Shown: piece by piece, positions 21,155 to 32,016 of the stretch
Layout: each line of letters starts with the position of its first letter
Numbering within the stretch: position 1 is the first letter of the stretch
Assembly: GCA_041398905.1 (NCBI GenBank)
Contig: JAWKTV010000007.1
Location: 124,001-188,000, forward strand
DNA from: JAWKTV01 sp041398905
GTDB taxonomy: Bacteria > Planctomycetota > Planctomycetia > Planctomycetales > Planctomycetaceae
Reading direction: 5' to 3'
Length of the DNA: 64,000 nucleotides
The notes under the pieces: model-generated
Seen by the model: only the letters and a program-made list of their open reading frames with translations
What the model was told of the DNA's origin: nothing
Databases searched by the model: none
Position numbers and translations under genes: made by a program

Positions 21155-22285
21155 ATGATGTGGGAACTGGGTGAGCAGTACCGGATCGACATCCCTGACG
21201 AGATCTACAGTCCTTCGCTGGTGGTGTTTCGCCCGCTGCTCATACGCAACATTGAGCGAATGCTGCAGATCGCCGGTGACGTCCGCCGGCTCCGGCCTCA
21301 CTGCAAGACGCACAAACTCGCGGAGGTCGTACGGCTGCAGGTCGATCGGGGCGTCACGCGACAAAAGTGCGCCACGCTCGCGGAGGCCGAAATGGCCGCC
21401 CGGGCTGGCTGCGATGACATTCTGCTGGCATACAACCTGCTCGGTCCCAATATCTTCCGGGCGGTGACGTTCCGCCAAACCTTTCCCCACATACGCTTCG
21501 CCGCAACGGCGGACGATCTGTCCGCTGTCACCGCTCTCGGTCGGGCTCTGTCGCAGGCCGGAACATCGATGGGGCTGATGGTCGACATCAACCCGGGCCG
21601 GGACCGCACCGGATTGCCTCCCGACGATTCTGCGTTCGCCTTGTACCGTCACATCGCGGCAACGCCGGGCGTCGAGCCGGCCGGGCTCCACGTCTACGAC
21701 GGCCACCATCACCAGCGAGACTTCGACGCCCGCTGTGCGGCAGTCGATGCCGAATGGACCGAGGTCGATTCGCTGCGTCGACGGCTGCTGGACGCCGGCC
21801 TGCCAGTCCCGGAGATTGTCTGCGGTGGAACGCCAACCTTCCCGGTTCACGCCCGGCGGGCCGATCCCGCCGTCTCGCTCAGTCCAGGCACCTGCCTGTT
21901 TCACGACGTTGGATACGGTGAGAACTTCCCCGACTTGACCGGATTCACACCCGCGGCGCTGGTGTTGACGCGCGTCGTCAGCCGTCCGACCGGTCAACGG
22001 GTCACCTTCGACTGCGGCACGAAGTCGGTGGCCTCGGATCCGCCGATGGGGAGCCGCGTCGCGATTCCCGCAATCCCTGACGCGCGGCAGGTACTCCACA
22101 ACGAGGAGCACCTCGTGGTGGAGACGGCGGCGGCCGATGCGTGGCGACCGGGTGACTGGACGCTGGTGATCCCCAGGCACATCTGCCCCACGACCGCACT
22201 GCATCAATCGGTGACGGTGATTGATGAGGGGATGATCGTTGATCGCTGGCCGGTGCTCGCCCGCAACCGCGTGCTGACGATCTGA
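21155..22285 (+). CDS. D-threonine aldolase/D-serine dehydratase-like PLP enzyme (alanine racemase fold)
   Basis: About 376 residues, started at 21155 or the adjacent ATG at 21158 after GGTGGGG. The N-terminal alanine-racemase-type barrel carries the PLP lysine in RPHCKTHK (K51). The barrel continues with CATLAEAEMAARAGCDDILLA, VDINPGRDRTG and LHVYDGHHH. The C-terminal beta domain has VTFDCGTKSVASD and the metal-binding pair H-x-C in IPRHICPTTAL, characteristic of metal-dependent D-threonine aldolases and eukaryote-type D-serine dehydratases. Such enzymes cleave or deaminate D-beta-hydroxy amino acids. Which substrate applies cannot be told from sequence. It likely forms an operon with the DUF1015 gene. 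Confidence 0.85.
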   Translation: MMWELGEQYRIDIPDEIYSPSLVVFRPLLIRNIERMLQIAGDVRRLRPHCKTHKLAEVVRLQVDRGVTRQKCATLAEAEMAARAGCDDILLAYNLLGPNIFRAVTFRQTFPHIRFAATADDLSAVTALGRALSQAGTSMGLMVDINPGRDRTGLPPDDSAFALYRHIAATPGVEPAGLHVYDGHHHQRDFDARCAAVDAEWTEVDSLRRRLLDAGLPVPEIVCGGTPTFPVHARRADPAVSLSPGTCLFHDVGYGENFPDLTGFTPAALVLTRVVSRPTGQRVTFDCGTKSVASDPPMGSRVAIPAIPDARQVLHNEEHLVVETAAADAWRPGDWTLVIPRHICPTTALHQSVTVIDEGMIVDRWPVLARNRVLTI

Positions 22286-22452
22286 CGCTCGACCCTGTCA
22301 CACATCACGCCGAACCGCGACAGTCGTCGAGTTTAAGAAAAGTGAGGTGGCGGCACCGCCCGGACTGAATGCGAAATCAGTTGCCACGGGGCGTACCTCC
22401 GGCCCGCGGTGATGGCGAAAAGCTGTGGTTCCAAATCGCGGTATCGCCGGAA

Positions 22453-25400
22453 TTACCACTCCAGCGTTTGGGTGAGCGTTTCGCCTGACTGGACGGGGAC
22501 AATGAGCTCGCGTTGGCCGACGGAGTCGCGAAGTGTCGCAGTACCACCGCCAGTGACAATCACGCGCAGTGCTCCATCCACGAGGTACCGCCCGCCTCCC
22601 TGGTCAACGATCTCTCGTCCGACGGCGGCCCGGAAGTAGAGGGGCTGTTCGGCCCCGGTGGCCGTCACGGTGATTTGCCGTCGGAAGCTGCCGAAGCTGC
22701 GATCGTCGCGGAGTACCGGTTCTGGGAAGTCTTCCACGGCGAAGCCGGGCCCGGTGTAGCGGAAGGTCGGTCGTCCCAGGGTGTCGAGACGGTAACCCTT
22801 GAAGGCGTAGCCGGCCTCGCGTGGATTCGCGGTTGGCCACGGCGCGTCAACGGCCGCCAACGGGGCGACGGCAACGACTGACTCGACGCGGAGCAGGTGG
22901 TCGCCCAGCGGCGGCTGGTTCCCCTGTCCGCGGCCGTTCCAATGCTTCGCGGCGTCGATGAAGCGCCCGTGCCAGATCAGGGACAGGCTCATCCGGTTGG
23001 CGTCCCAACCGAGGTTGCACTGCTCGGGGTACCCAACCGCGATGCCGCGGGGCGACATGCCTTCAATGAAGTTGCGATAGATGGCCGGCTTGTCGTCCGG
23101 CTTCAGCTCAATCATGCCAGTCACGAGGCCATCCGGGACGGCAGCTTTGTTGCCCAGCTTGAGGTAGGTCCAGATGGCCGCGATCTGCTGATCGGCGTTC
23201 CCCCCGTAGACATCCTTGACGGTGGCCACGCCTTCCGGGAAACCGGTGGGCATACGCGTGCCGGGCCGCAGGGCATTCGGATCATACAGGTACCGCAAGA
23301 ACCAGTCCTCCCGCAAACGACGGTGCATCGTCTGCAGGTCGATCGCCTGGATACCAGTCGCTTTGTGCGGGCCGAAGGTGTGGCACTTGATGCACGCCAG
23401 CCCTTTGTCGCCGACCAGCATCCGTCCCGTCCCTTCAATGCGGTGCAGAGGCTCATCAATCTCTGCGAGTTGAGCCTCGTCCTTTCGGTCCAGCTCGGCG
23501 AACAGTTGGGTCAGATGCCCGACGTTGTCTCCGCCGAACTTCGGCATCGTGGTCTTCATGTAGGGGCGATCGTTGGCCCCGTTGTTCAGTAGTTCACGAA
23601 AGTAGGCGTCTTCGAGCTTGTCTCCGACACCGTCAAGCGGAGGCGGCAGACGCCCTTCGTCGCCCATTTCGGGAATGGTCGACACGAAAAATGGGTCCCT
23701 GTCGCGCGTCGCTCCACCGTGCCCACCGCGGACGTGGCACGCGTAACAGTTGAATGCCTGCATGGTGTGGTGCACACGATCCGCGCTGGTCAGTTCGGCT
23801 GGCTTGTCCGCTGCCGCCAACGCGGCGTCGATCGCCATTCGCTGGAGCGGTGAGAGGTCGTATTGCGGCGCCTTTGCGGCGACCGCGTCTCCCAGACAGC
23901 CCTGCCCGGACCGGCACTCGGCGAGATTTGGCAGCTTCCGCTCCGACTTCAGTCGCTCGTCCCCCTGCTTCAACTCGTGACAACCAGCACAGCCCAGCGA
24001 GACGAACAGTTCGCGACCCCGCTCGACTTCGTTGGCATCAAACGTGAAGTTCCAGGTGTCTGCATCGTCGTTGCCGCCAGCCTCCCGCTGCTTCGGCGGC
24101 GGGTTACCCTCGGCGGTGAGCGTCAAACGGGCGGCGACGTCTTGCCGCGAGGTTCGGGGACCGGAGAACTCCAGCGAGAGCGATTCCTCCCCGCCGGCCT
24201 CAAAGTACTCAACTCGGACGGGGTGTACGCCTGCGGTCAACTGGACCTTTCCGGACGACTCCAGGTGCGGGTGCACACCATCGACTTTGACGACTTCCTT
24301 TCCGTCGATCAGCAGCCGGCTACCGTCGTCCGACCCAAGGAAGAAGGTGTACTCACCCGCCTCCTGAATCGGCAGAAACCCATCGAATCGGAGGCCGAAG
24401 TTGTCGTTCTGGCCCGCGACCGCCAGATCCAGACCGGCTGTGGGGAGCGTGTGGGTCGGCGTCAGTTCGTCGAAGTTGGGGAGCGTCAGCCAGCTTCCCT
24501 GGTAAATCGATACGGTGAGATTCGGGTCGCGAATCACCAGTTGGACCTCACCAATCAAATAGCCGGCGATGTCCGCCAGTTGATTGTCGTCCAGCTTCCA
24601 TCCGGGCATGCGGCCGGACGGGCGAACATGCTGCGGGTTCTTCAGGAATGCGGTCAGACTGCCGAGCGTGTACTTCTTGCCAGCGTCGCCGAGTGGAACG
24701 GACGTGCCGATCGCCACGCTGCGGCCGTCGCGCGGGGCATGGCACTGCAGGCAGCCGACCTCGTGATACAGCCGCTCGCCGCGCTGTACGGCGTCGCGTT
24801 TCGGTTGAGCATGTCCGAGTTGACCCGTCGTGCTAAGGAAGTTGACGATCGCCGTGACCGCCTCCTGACGTTCAAGCTCCGGCAGATGCCCCAGAACATC
24901 CGGCATCGTGCTGCCCGGCGATGGCGTGCGGATCGGTCAGAAACCGCACCATCCACTCCGGCCGCCGCCCGCCCACTTCGCTGAGTCGCGGGGGCTCCTT
25001 CGTCAGCAACTGCTGCGACAGATTGTCACCCGCCATGTGACACTTGGAACATGCCAGTTCCCCCAGCAGCAATCGCCCGCCCGCCGACATGTCGCCGCCC
25101 GCCGTGGCATGGAACCGCTCGAACGATGGCACGATCGGTCGGCGGGCTTCCAGGTCGGCATCGCGGGGCAGCACCCAGATGTTGCGGTAGCCGGACCGGG
25201 TTCCTGGTCCTGCAGGTAAAGCGGACCCGGTTCGAGACCGGGCTTGTTGAGTTGACCGTCGTCGCGTGCGGCAGCTCGACATCCTGCTGCACAATCACAC
25301 CGTTGAGCGCACGGTGACGCGGGCCGGCTCGGTTGATTTCACCCCTGCTCGTTCCCTCTGGCGGCCACAGCCAAAGTCAACGTCGTATGTCTGCCAGCTC

Positions 25401-26099
25401 AGGGTGGAAGCACATGTTCAAGTCCGGATCGCGGATCGAGTACAGCCCGCCCGTCTCGTTGTTCTTGCCTTCAAGGCCGAACGAATCCAGCACCTGCGTC
25501 TCGTAGCATGACCCTGATAGTAGACGCCACTGTTGCTCGCCCTGACCGCGCGCTTCGGCATGAACGGCGTCTGGGCTCCGAGATGCACGGTGCAGTCTTT
25601 GAACTGATCGATGCTCGTGCAGCCTGCATCAGCAGGCTGTCCTCGGTCATGCGGGCTCCAGGCTTCCAATGATTGGTGAGCGACTCCAGGGGAACCATCA
25701 AACAGCACAACCGCGCCCGGCCGGCGCGGGGAGCATCAGCGATGGGGCTGGCCCGTTCGACCCTTGACCTCCAGGTTCTCGATCAGGTCAGCGATACCAT
25801 CGAAAGCGGTCGTTGAGCCGCTGACGCTCCCGACCCGTCCCACCCGCCGCCGGGCAGACCTCCCTTGTGGATCACCGCTTCAAACTTGCCGTCACCCAGC
25901 GCGATCACCTGCAGCCCGAGCCGTTCATTGGCGTACTCGCCCTGTACCAGAAAGTCGGGAGACTGTGCGGCGGCCGCGGGAGTGATGAAGACCTGTCGCT
26001 CGATGTCATCGGCCTGCGCGCGACTGTTCAACGACTGGTGCCGACACCGGCAAACCGAACAAGCAGAGCGGCGAGGCGGCGAATGGAAAGGCGGGGCAT
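22453..26099 (-). pseudogene. DUF1080 plus PA14 plus multi-heme cytochrome c protein, 5' third frameshifted
   Basis: A very large secreted redox-associated protein. The uninterrupted part (24906-22453, 817 residues) holds CxxCH heme sites GCLQCH, GCAGCH, CYACH and CIKCH, with a PA14 carbohydrate-binding domain (FGLRFDGFLPIQEAGEYTFF, SDDGSRLLIDGKEVV) between the first two. A further heme site (CSKCH, near 25045) is in another frame upstream. Around 25420-25710 the pieces LFDGSPG, FKDCTVHL, TPFMP and NSGVYYQG identify a DUF1080 (3-keto-disaccharide hydrolase-like) domain. Around 25860-25960 lies VQGEYANERLGLQVIALG. The likely start is the ATG at 26099 (MPRLSIRRLAALL, a signal peptide). At least four frame breaks fall between 24915 and 26030. 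Such fusions are typical of planctomycete polysaccharide-degradation loci. Confidence 0.7.
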
Positions 26100-26442
26100 C
26101 AAGAAACTCATGCGGCGGCGGGACCAGAACCAGACTTCAGCCGCAGCACGTTAGCGTATGGAACGCATCAATAGAACCCAGCGCGACCACATTGACCGGT
26201 GGCCGAACCGAGTCGGTGCCCGTCCATGTTGCAATAGGCCCGAAGCACCGCTGCGGCGTCAGCAGCTCACTGCCGACTTGTTGCTGACGCCCTTCGCGGG
26301 CTGCGGTTGGAAGCGGGTGTCATCCACGTGACGGAACGCGGAGGTCACGTCGGTTCAACTGGGCGCAGCAGAAGGAAGCGGGCGGCGACCGCGAGTTCGC
26401 AACCAGGTTCAATTGACCGATCAGTCAGACCGTTGCATCGGC

Positions 26443-27296
26443 TCAGCGGCGGCGGACGACGCGCTGGAAATGCAACTCCACCTCGCGGTCGATCACGCGG
26501 CGGACTCCTTCGCTCAGGCACGCGGCTCGTGATCGGTTTCTCCCTGCCGAATCACTTCTTCCAGCGGCGTGCCCGGAAGGGCGGTGAAGGTGCTTTGATG
26601 AATGATCTGATTGCCGGCGTCCAGTTCGGGAATGATGAAATGGATCGTTACGCCAAAGGTCAACATGTTATGACCGTAGGCGTCGTGATACGGTCGGAAG
26701 CCGGGAAACGAGGCAGTAGGTGTGATGAGAGTTGTGGTTATGCCCGCCGAACTCCCAGCGAACGCGAGCCGGCAGAACTCATGTATCGGGCGAGTACCAG
26801 GTGATCGATGTCGTACTCGTCGAGCAGCGTGACGAGTCGGTCGTTGTCGGGATTGCCGGCGGCATCGCCGATGTTCTCGAAGGGGACGCCAAACTGCTCG
26901 GCCAGCCCCTGGCACGACTTGCGGTTACCAATGATGCAGGCCGCCTCCGCTTTGAGTCGGCCGTCGCGGATGTCCCGCAGAATCGCCAGTGGCGGCTCGG
27001 AACGGTACGTGGTGCAGATGGCCAGCCGCGGCCGTCGCGCATGCTCGTCGCGGGACCACGTTCGCACCGCCAAACCGGTCCGCTGGCCAATTGCGTTCAT
27101 CGTCTGCCGCAGCGCAGCGATGCTCGCTCCGTCGCCCGGCCACTCGACCCGTATCAGCATCGCGAACAGTTTCTCCAGGTCGTGGTCGTACATCTGAATT
27201 TCGTGGATGTTTGCCCCCGAGTTCGTAACGTGATGGACGATCGGATCGGCGAAGGCCACGGTTGTCGGGACCGACCGCTGTAATGGTGACGTGCAT
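26443..27296 (-). pseudogene. purU: Formyltetrahydrofolate deformylase, frameshifted
   Basis: PurU hydrolyses 10-formyl-THF to formate and THF, balancing one-carbon pools. The start MHVTITAVGPDNRG (27296) opens an ACT domain, which continues after a frame break near 27255 as DPIVHHVTNSGANIHEIQMYD. The catalytic part reads RPRLAICTTYRSEPPLAILRD, followed by NIGDAAGNPDNDRLVTLLDEYDIDHLVLARYM. The next pieces, SFPGFRPYHDAYGHNMLTFGVTIHFIIPELDAG and IIHQSTFT, are in another frame, and the last 24 residues (LSEGVRRVIDREVELHFQRVV) are in yet another. At least three indels are needed. Order and content are complete, so sequence error is as likely as decay. RidA-like and CPBP genes precede it on the same strand. 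Confidence 0.78.
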
Positions 27297-27413
27297 GGCA
27301 GAGAACACAGCCTGGAGAGACGCGTCGGAACTTCACCAACAGAACGGCAAACTCGGGAAACTGCTCGATGAAGCTCCCGGACGGTGCATGGCCCGTCGAA
27401 GATCATACGCCCA

Positions 27414-27871
27414 TCAGGCGTCCGCCGCCTCAAACACGAACTCGACTTCGACGCTCGCGCCCCATCAGGAGCATTAACATCACACCGCTCCGGGCGTGCC
27501 GGCCGAGCTTCTCCAGCACCTGCTCCAGGAGTTCCGACGCACCATTGGCCACAAGCGACTGTTGATCGAATCCGTTGTCGCGCAAGAACGCGATCCGCAC
27601 GACCCGGCGTAATCTCGACAGGTCGCCATTCAGCTCACCCTTGAGCGCGGCGAGGCCATTCAGCACGCATTGACCTGCGGCCGACTGCGCTTGATCGACG
27701 GGGACCGTGCTGGGAACCGGACTTCGCCAGGAGGTTCTTGCCTGTGATGGGCAACTGCCCGCTGACGAACACAGGTTGCCGGTCCGGACCGCAGGGACAT
27801 AGGCGGCGATCGGCCTGGGAGCCTCGGGCAGGGGACAAACGAAGTTCGGCCAGTTTCACTTCAATCGACAT
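27414..27871 (-). pseudogene. RidA/YjgF-like protein, frameshifted
   Basis: RidA-family proteins deaminate reactive enamine/imine intermediates. The start at 27871 follows a GAAGGTAGC ribosome binding site and gives MSIEVKLAEL. Then VFVSGQLPITGKNLL, a RidA hallmark, appears in the same frame. After a break near 27700 the sequence continues as VLNGLAALKGELNGDLSRLRRVVRI and SELLEQVLEKLGRHARSGVMLMLL. The final SVEVEFVFEAADA is in a third frame and ends at 27414. It resembles the longer YjgF-like subgroup (about 150 residues) rather than classical RidA. At least two indels are present. Confidence 0.72.
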
Positions 27872-28047
27872 CGCGAGCTACCTTCAAGTGTGGTCAGCGG
27901 CTTGCAACACCCGGATTGTAGCGAAAGGCAAACCGTGTGCAGCAGCCTGAAGCGACGAGCCAACCACTTCTCAAAGGGGCGGGGCTGTCCGACGGACATG
28001 GGGCCTTAAGTCATCGCGCGCGGCAGCTCACAGCGGCGACGCGTTCG

Positions 28048-28855
28048 CTAATCGTGGGGCACATGCATCAGCACGCCGGCCAGCAGATCATAGAGTGCGT
28101 GGCAGCCAGCCGTGATACCAGCGGAACAGCAGCAACAGCGCGAACACGACGCCGGCGATCATGCGGAAGGCGAAACCGTACCACAGCGGCGTGTCTCCCG
28201 AGACCAGGCGAGGTGAGTCGGCCACATTGGCTGGTATCAGCCCGGAGGTGGGATCGACGTAGTGCGGCGAACAGGCCACTCGTGAGCAACACCGCGAGTA
28301 CAATCGACACGCTGCGGGGCAGCAACAACGCCCGCAGCAAGTAGAAGCACAGACCGGCAGCAAAGCCAGCGGAACATCAGCTCCTCATAGATGCCTGCGC
28401 CGAAAGCTGATGACCTGCATTCCGCGGACGGTGCGCGGAAGACGCCAGTCCCGAAAGCGACAGCGTCTCGAAGCCATGTGGCGAAACGTCAGATTCAGAG
28501 ACTGACCAACAACGATGAGCAACAGGGCGAACAACAGGCTCTCGCCGAACATGCCCGCCAGCGTATCCGTCGAGATCCGCCAAGGGTGCCGCGCTGACCA
28601 CGTGCCAGATGCCCAGCAGTCCAACCACCAGCGGCGGCAACGCCTTAGGCGTAGGCGATACCAGCGTTGAGCGCATCACGAGCGAGTCGGTGCACGACCG
28701 CGGCTTCGTCGCGGGCGCGACGATCAACCGCCCACTCGTACACCGATCAAAGAAGGAATTGAAATCAAAGCCGCGTGGACGCCAGCCTCGCTCCAGTACA
28801 ACTCACTCGACGAACCCGAGGTCGATGGCGGCAGTTGAACTTCGGCGATCGACAT
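28048..28855 (-). pseudogene. CPBP-family intramembrane protease, frameshifted
   Basis: CPBP (Abi/Rce1-like) proteins are membrane glutamic endopeptidases. From the ATG at 28855 the first residues are MSIAEVQLPPSTSGSSS. Hydrophobic segments follow in shifting frames: LFALLLIVVGQSLNLTF near 28550; then the diagnostic GIYEELMFRW (E-E-x-x-x-R motif) near 28390; GFAFRMIAGVVFALLLLFRW near 28150; and the last conserved motif HALYDLLAGVL near 28080, with stop at 28048. At least three frame breaks separate these parts. All key motifs are present in the right order, so the gene may be intact in the organism. Confidence 0.6.
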
Positions 28856-29282
28856 GCGGCAACGGTCGGCGGGGCGACAAACTCGCGACGACTATGCTCA
28901 GGGAATCCAGCCGCATAGCCCTTGTGGATCGGCGTCGCAGCAGTCGACTTGAGCGGCTGGGAGTCACATGCCGGTTAGCGCCGACAGACTTGGCGGAGAC
29001 AGCCCTGAAAGCTGGGAGACTTGGCCAGGTCAGGGAAACTTTGCGGTGTGTCCGGCTGGTTGAGGGCGGTACCGTGTGGAGCGGACACGGAATTGAGTCG
29101 CCGATCCGAACCCGCCGCAGAAGTCATGTCGAAGGCGTGGACGGATGTTCGACGTCGATTATGCTCACGCCAGTTGCGATCGCCCGACCGAGGTCGATCG
29201 CCGCCAGCCGATACGACCCTGCCGTCGCTGCCGGACCGGTCGGCTTGCAAGTCAGGGAAGCCAACGGACACGGACGGATGTC
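28856..29282. other. Intergenic region upstream of ruvB
   Basis: About 430 bp between the divergent CPBP-type gene and ruvB. No reading frame here resembles a protein family, and no strong hairpin or consensus promoter is visible. It may carry indels like the stretch to its left. Confidence 0.35.
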
Positions 29283-30371
29283 ATGGCGCGGGATCGAGTG
29301 ATTCAGGGTGAAACGCCACCGAGCGGTGAGACGCCGCGTCGAAAGAGTGAAGGTGAGCCATTCAATCCCCATGACCGGCAGCTCGACGCGACGTTACGTC
29401 CCGAGCGCCTGGACCAGGTGATTGGTCAGCGCAAGGTCGTCGAGCGGATTCAGACCGCGCTGGATGCCACGCGGAAGCGTAACGACACGCTGGGGCACGT
29501 GCTCTTCGATGGTCCGCCCGGTATCGGAAAGACGACGCTGGCGACCGTCATTCCGCGTGAGCTGGGGGTCGACCTGCAGATCGCGGCGGGGCCCGCGCTC
29601 TCGGCGCCGAAGGACCTGCTCCCGTATCTCACCAACGCCACGCATGGCTCGGTGCTGTTCATCGACGAGATTCATCGCATGCCAGCGGCGGTGGAGGAGT
29701 TCTTGTATCCGGCGATGGAGGACTTTCGCATTGATATCGCGCTGGGCGATGGCCTGAATGCGCGGACGATCAATATGCAGCTCAAGCCCTTCACCGTCAT
29801 CGGGGCGACGACGCGCGCGGGCATGCTGACCGGCCCGATGCGGGACAGGTTCGTCTATCGCGAGCATCTCGACTTCTACGAGACCGAAGACCTGGTCGAG
29901 ATCGTTCGTCGGAACGCTGTCAAACTGAAGTCAATGATCACCGACGAAGCGGCACTGGAGATCGCCATGCGGAGCCAAGGCACTCCGCGTAAGGGGAACA
30001 ATCTTCTCCTGAGAACACGGGACTTCGCCACCCTGGAGCATCCCGACGGCTTGATCACCAACGAGATCGCTGATCGTGCGCTGCAGGCGCTCGAGATTGA
30101 CGCGCTGGGCCTCGAGCGGCAGGACCGGCGGTATCTGGAGACCTTGATGAGCATTTTCGGCGGCGGTCCCGCCGGAGTGCAGGCGATCGCGCACAGCATG
30201 AGCGTGCCGGCCGACACGTTGGAAGATGATGTTGAACCGTTCCTGCTGCGTAGCGGCCTGCTGCAGCGGACGCCGCGCGGTCGAGTGGTGACCGAAGCGG
30301 CTTACCTGCACTTGAATCGAAAGCCGCCCCTGGGAGGCGGAAAATTCGATGTCCGTTCGTTGCTGGGTTAG
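29283..30371 (+). CDS. ruvB: Holliday junction branch migration ATPase RuvB
   Basis: RuvB is the hexameric motor that drives branch migration of Holliday junctions with RuvA. The 362-residue product starts MARDRVIQG; the frame is open upstream but without similarity. LRPERLDQVIGQRKVVERI opens the AAA+ domain. Walker A is GPPGIGKT (77-84) and Walker B is LFIDEIHR (125-132). EEFLYPAMEDFRIDI, then the sensor IGATTRAGML with RDRF, follow. The C-terminal winged helix ends in RTPRGRVVTEAAYLHL. The segment after GTPR reads KGNNLLLRTRDFA instead of the usual IANRLLRRVRDFA, a divergence near sensor 2. RuvA and RuvC are not in the window. The N-terminal extension (first 35 residues, polar) is longer than in enterobacteria. 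Confidence 0.93.
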   Translation: MARDRVIQGETPPSGETPRRKSEGEPFNPHDRQLDATLRPERLDQVIGQRKVVERIQTALDATRKRNDTLGHVLFDGPPGIGKTTLATVIPRELGVDLQIAAGPALSAPKDLLPYLTNATHGSVLFIDEIHRMPAAVEEFLYPAMEDFRIDIALGDGLNARTINMQLKPFTVIGATTRAGMLTGPMRDRFVYREHLDFYETEDLVEIVRRNAVKLKSMITDEAALEIAMRSQGTPRKGNNLLLRTRDFATLEHPDGLITNEIADRALQALEIDALGLERQDRRYLETLMSIFGGGPAGVQAIAHSMSVPADTLEDDVEPFLLRSGLLQRTPRGRVVTEAAYLHLNRKPPLGGGKFDVRSLLG

Positions 30372-30407
30372 CCCGGATGTTGACTGCGATTCGCTGGCTG
30401 GGCGCAC

Positions 30408-31217
30408 TTAGTCAGAAGCCTTCGGGACCCAGAGCTTCGATGCGGGCGGTGGGTCGACGGGCATGGCGAGGCGGCGGGCTTTGAGGCGGACATAGGGTGG
30501 AATCGACATTCCCCGGTGCCGGAAGTGTCCCGGTTGGGCCTGCGGATCACCACGTCGCGGTTCCACCAGGTCTTCGAGCACGAAGCCGTTGCGACACAGG
30601 CCGCCGACGAGATCCTGCCAGCGATGCAGGTACTCGACCGCCCCCGGCTCGCGGTAGCTGCGGTCGGATGTCGGCGGCAATGGCCCCTCGTGGTAATAGC
30701 CGATACCGATCACGTAACGGTGCTGCGCATCATGGTCGACGACCTGCAGACTGGTCGGTTGCTTGTGTTGGCTGATGTACAGACCGCCCGGCCGCAGCAC
30801 GCGCGCAATCTGCTGGTAAACCGTGGTGACATCCGGCACGTAGCAGGTGCTGACCGGTTGATGCACGATGTCAAAGCTGGCCTCGGCGAGTGCCGAGAGA
30901 TCGTCCATCGAACATTCGATGGTGCGGAGTTGCAGGTTCCGGCGGGCCGCTTCCCGCTCATCTAGTTCCAGCATCCGCGGACTGAGGTCGACGACCGTCA
31001 CCTCAGCACCGGCGGTCGCATACAGGATTGACTGCCACCCTCCACCAGAGGCGAGGCACAGAACCTTGAGACCGCTCACCGAGCTGGGGAGCCAGCCGCG
31101 GGAGTCGAGCGTGCCCAGCGGGTTCGCGCACTCCTCGTCGGAAGCCACCCGGGCGAACTGGCTCCCCGCCTCCACCATCCGGTCCCAGGCGCGACGGTTC
31201 TGATCGTGAGCAGGCAT
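30408..31217 (-). CDS. Class I SAM-dependent methyltransferase
   Basis: A 269-residue soluble methyltransferase. Motif I, the SAM-binding loop, is LKVLCLASGGGWQS (50-63). The acidic end of strand 2 is VTVVDLSPRMLELD, and the motif II region reads DIVHQPVSTCYVPDV, with VLRPGGLYI after it. The C-terminal YVRLKARRLAMP is not family-specific. The substrate cannot be read from sequence. The first 48 residues (NRRAWDRMVEAGSQFARVA) resemble the lid helices of small-molecule methyltransferases. It is convergent with ruvB, 36 bp away, and transcribed away from the small conserved gene at 31460. Confidence 0.82.
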   Translation of the reverse strand: MPAHDQNRRAWDRMVEAGSQFARVASDEECANPLGTLDSRGWLPSSVSGLKVLCLASGGGWQSILYATAGAEVTVVDLSPRMLELDEREAARRNLQLRTIECSMDDLSALAEASFDIVHQPVSTCYVPDVTTVYQQIARVLRPGGLYISQHKQPTSLQVVDHDAQHRYVIGIGYYHEGPLPPTSDRSYREPGAVEYLHRWQDLVGGLCRNGFVLEDLVEPRRGDPQAQPGHFRHRGMSIPPYVRLKARRLAMPVDPPPASKLWVPKASD

Positions 31218-31459
31218 GTGGGCAATGTGGCGAAGTTTCTTGAGTGAAGTGATTTCGACCGATCAACATTGAATCACCGTGCCAGCCGAGGCATCAGGGA
31301 AAGTTGACCGACTCACCTTGTAGGGGTTGATCGGGCTGGTGATGTCTTGCGGGCGGCAACGAGGGGCGGTCGCCGGGCAAAGTCGGACGATCACTGCGGA
31401 CGATACGTTGGCCAGTGCAGCCCTGTTCCGATCGAATCACCGAGATTGCCCAAACCACC

Positions 31460-31777
31460 ATGACAACGACCGCGGACGCACTCGAACTGAAGACCCTTGC
31501 CGACCTGCGCAACTTTATCCATATCGAACTGTGCGCTCGCGAGAATCTGCTGCCGGAGGAGTCGAGAATGCATGAGATGGCGATTCGACGTGAGGGTGAG
31601 TTGTGCGGGATGCAGTTCTTCGTGCACGGTCCCCGGCTGGTGCGGCTGAGTGCGGTCTGGGCGGCGGAGCAGAACGTCGTCTTTCTGTATGACGCGCGCG
31701 GCGAGCGTTACAACCGGATCAACCTGCCAAGTCGGATCACGATTGAGGACGGTGGAGAACGACGACTGGCTTCATAG
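31460..31777 (+). CDS. Small conserved protein of unknown function
   Basis: About 105 residues, started at MTTTADALELKTLADLRNFI; a start 45 bp upstream is also open. The sequence ALELKTLADLRNFIHIELCARENL is followed by a compact beta-rich part (GELCGMQFFVHGPRLVRLSAVWA, NVVFLYDARGERY). I have the impression of a conserved planctomycete protein but cannot name a family. There is no signal peptide, membrane segment or cysteine cluster. It is convergent with smc. Confidence 0.55.
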   Translation: MTTTADALELKTLADLRNFIHIELCARENLLPEESRMHEMAIRREGELCGMQFFVHGPRLVRLSAVWAAEQNVVFLYDARGERYNRINLPSRITIEDGGERRLAS

Positions 31778-32016
31778 CGGCCCATTGACAAAGGCTCAAT
31801 GGGCATCCGGCCCATGAATTCCCCGCAGCGAATCGCGTCGTTTCGAGTCCTCCGTCACGGACTGGAAGTTCGTGCTGCGAGTCGTTCGACCGACGGTTGG
31901 GATTGTCGACGACTGCGCGGTACTTGCTCGCCGTAGTTGCGCCGCTCCCGTGTTCCGGCGGGCTGTGGGCGATGGCGAACTGGAAAGGCGGATTATCGCC
32001 GTTGATTCTCGTTCGC

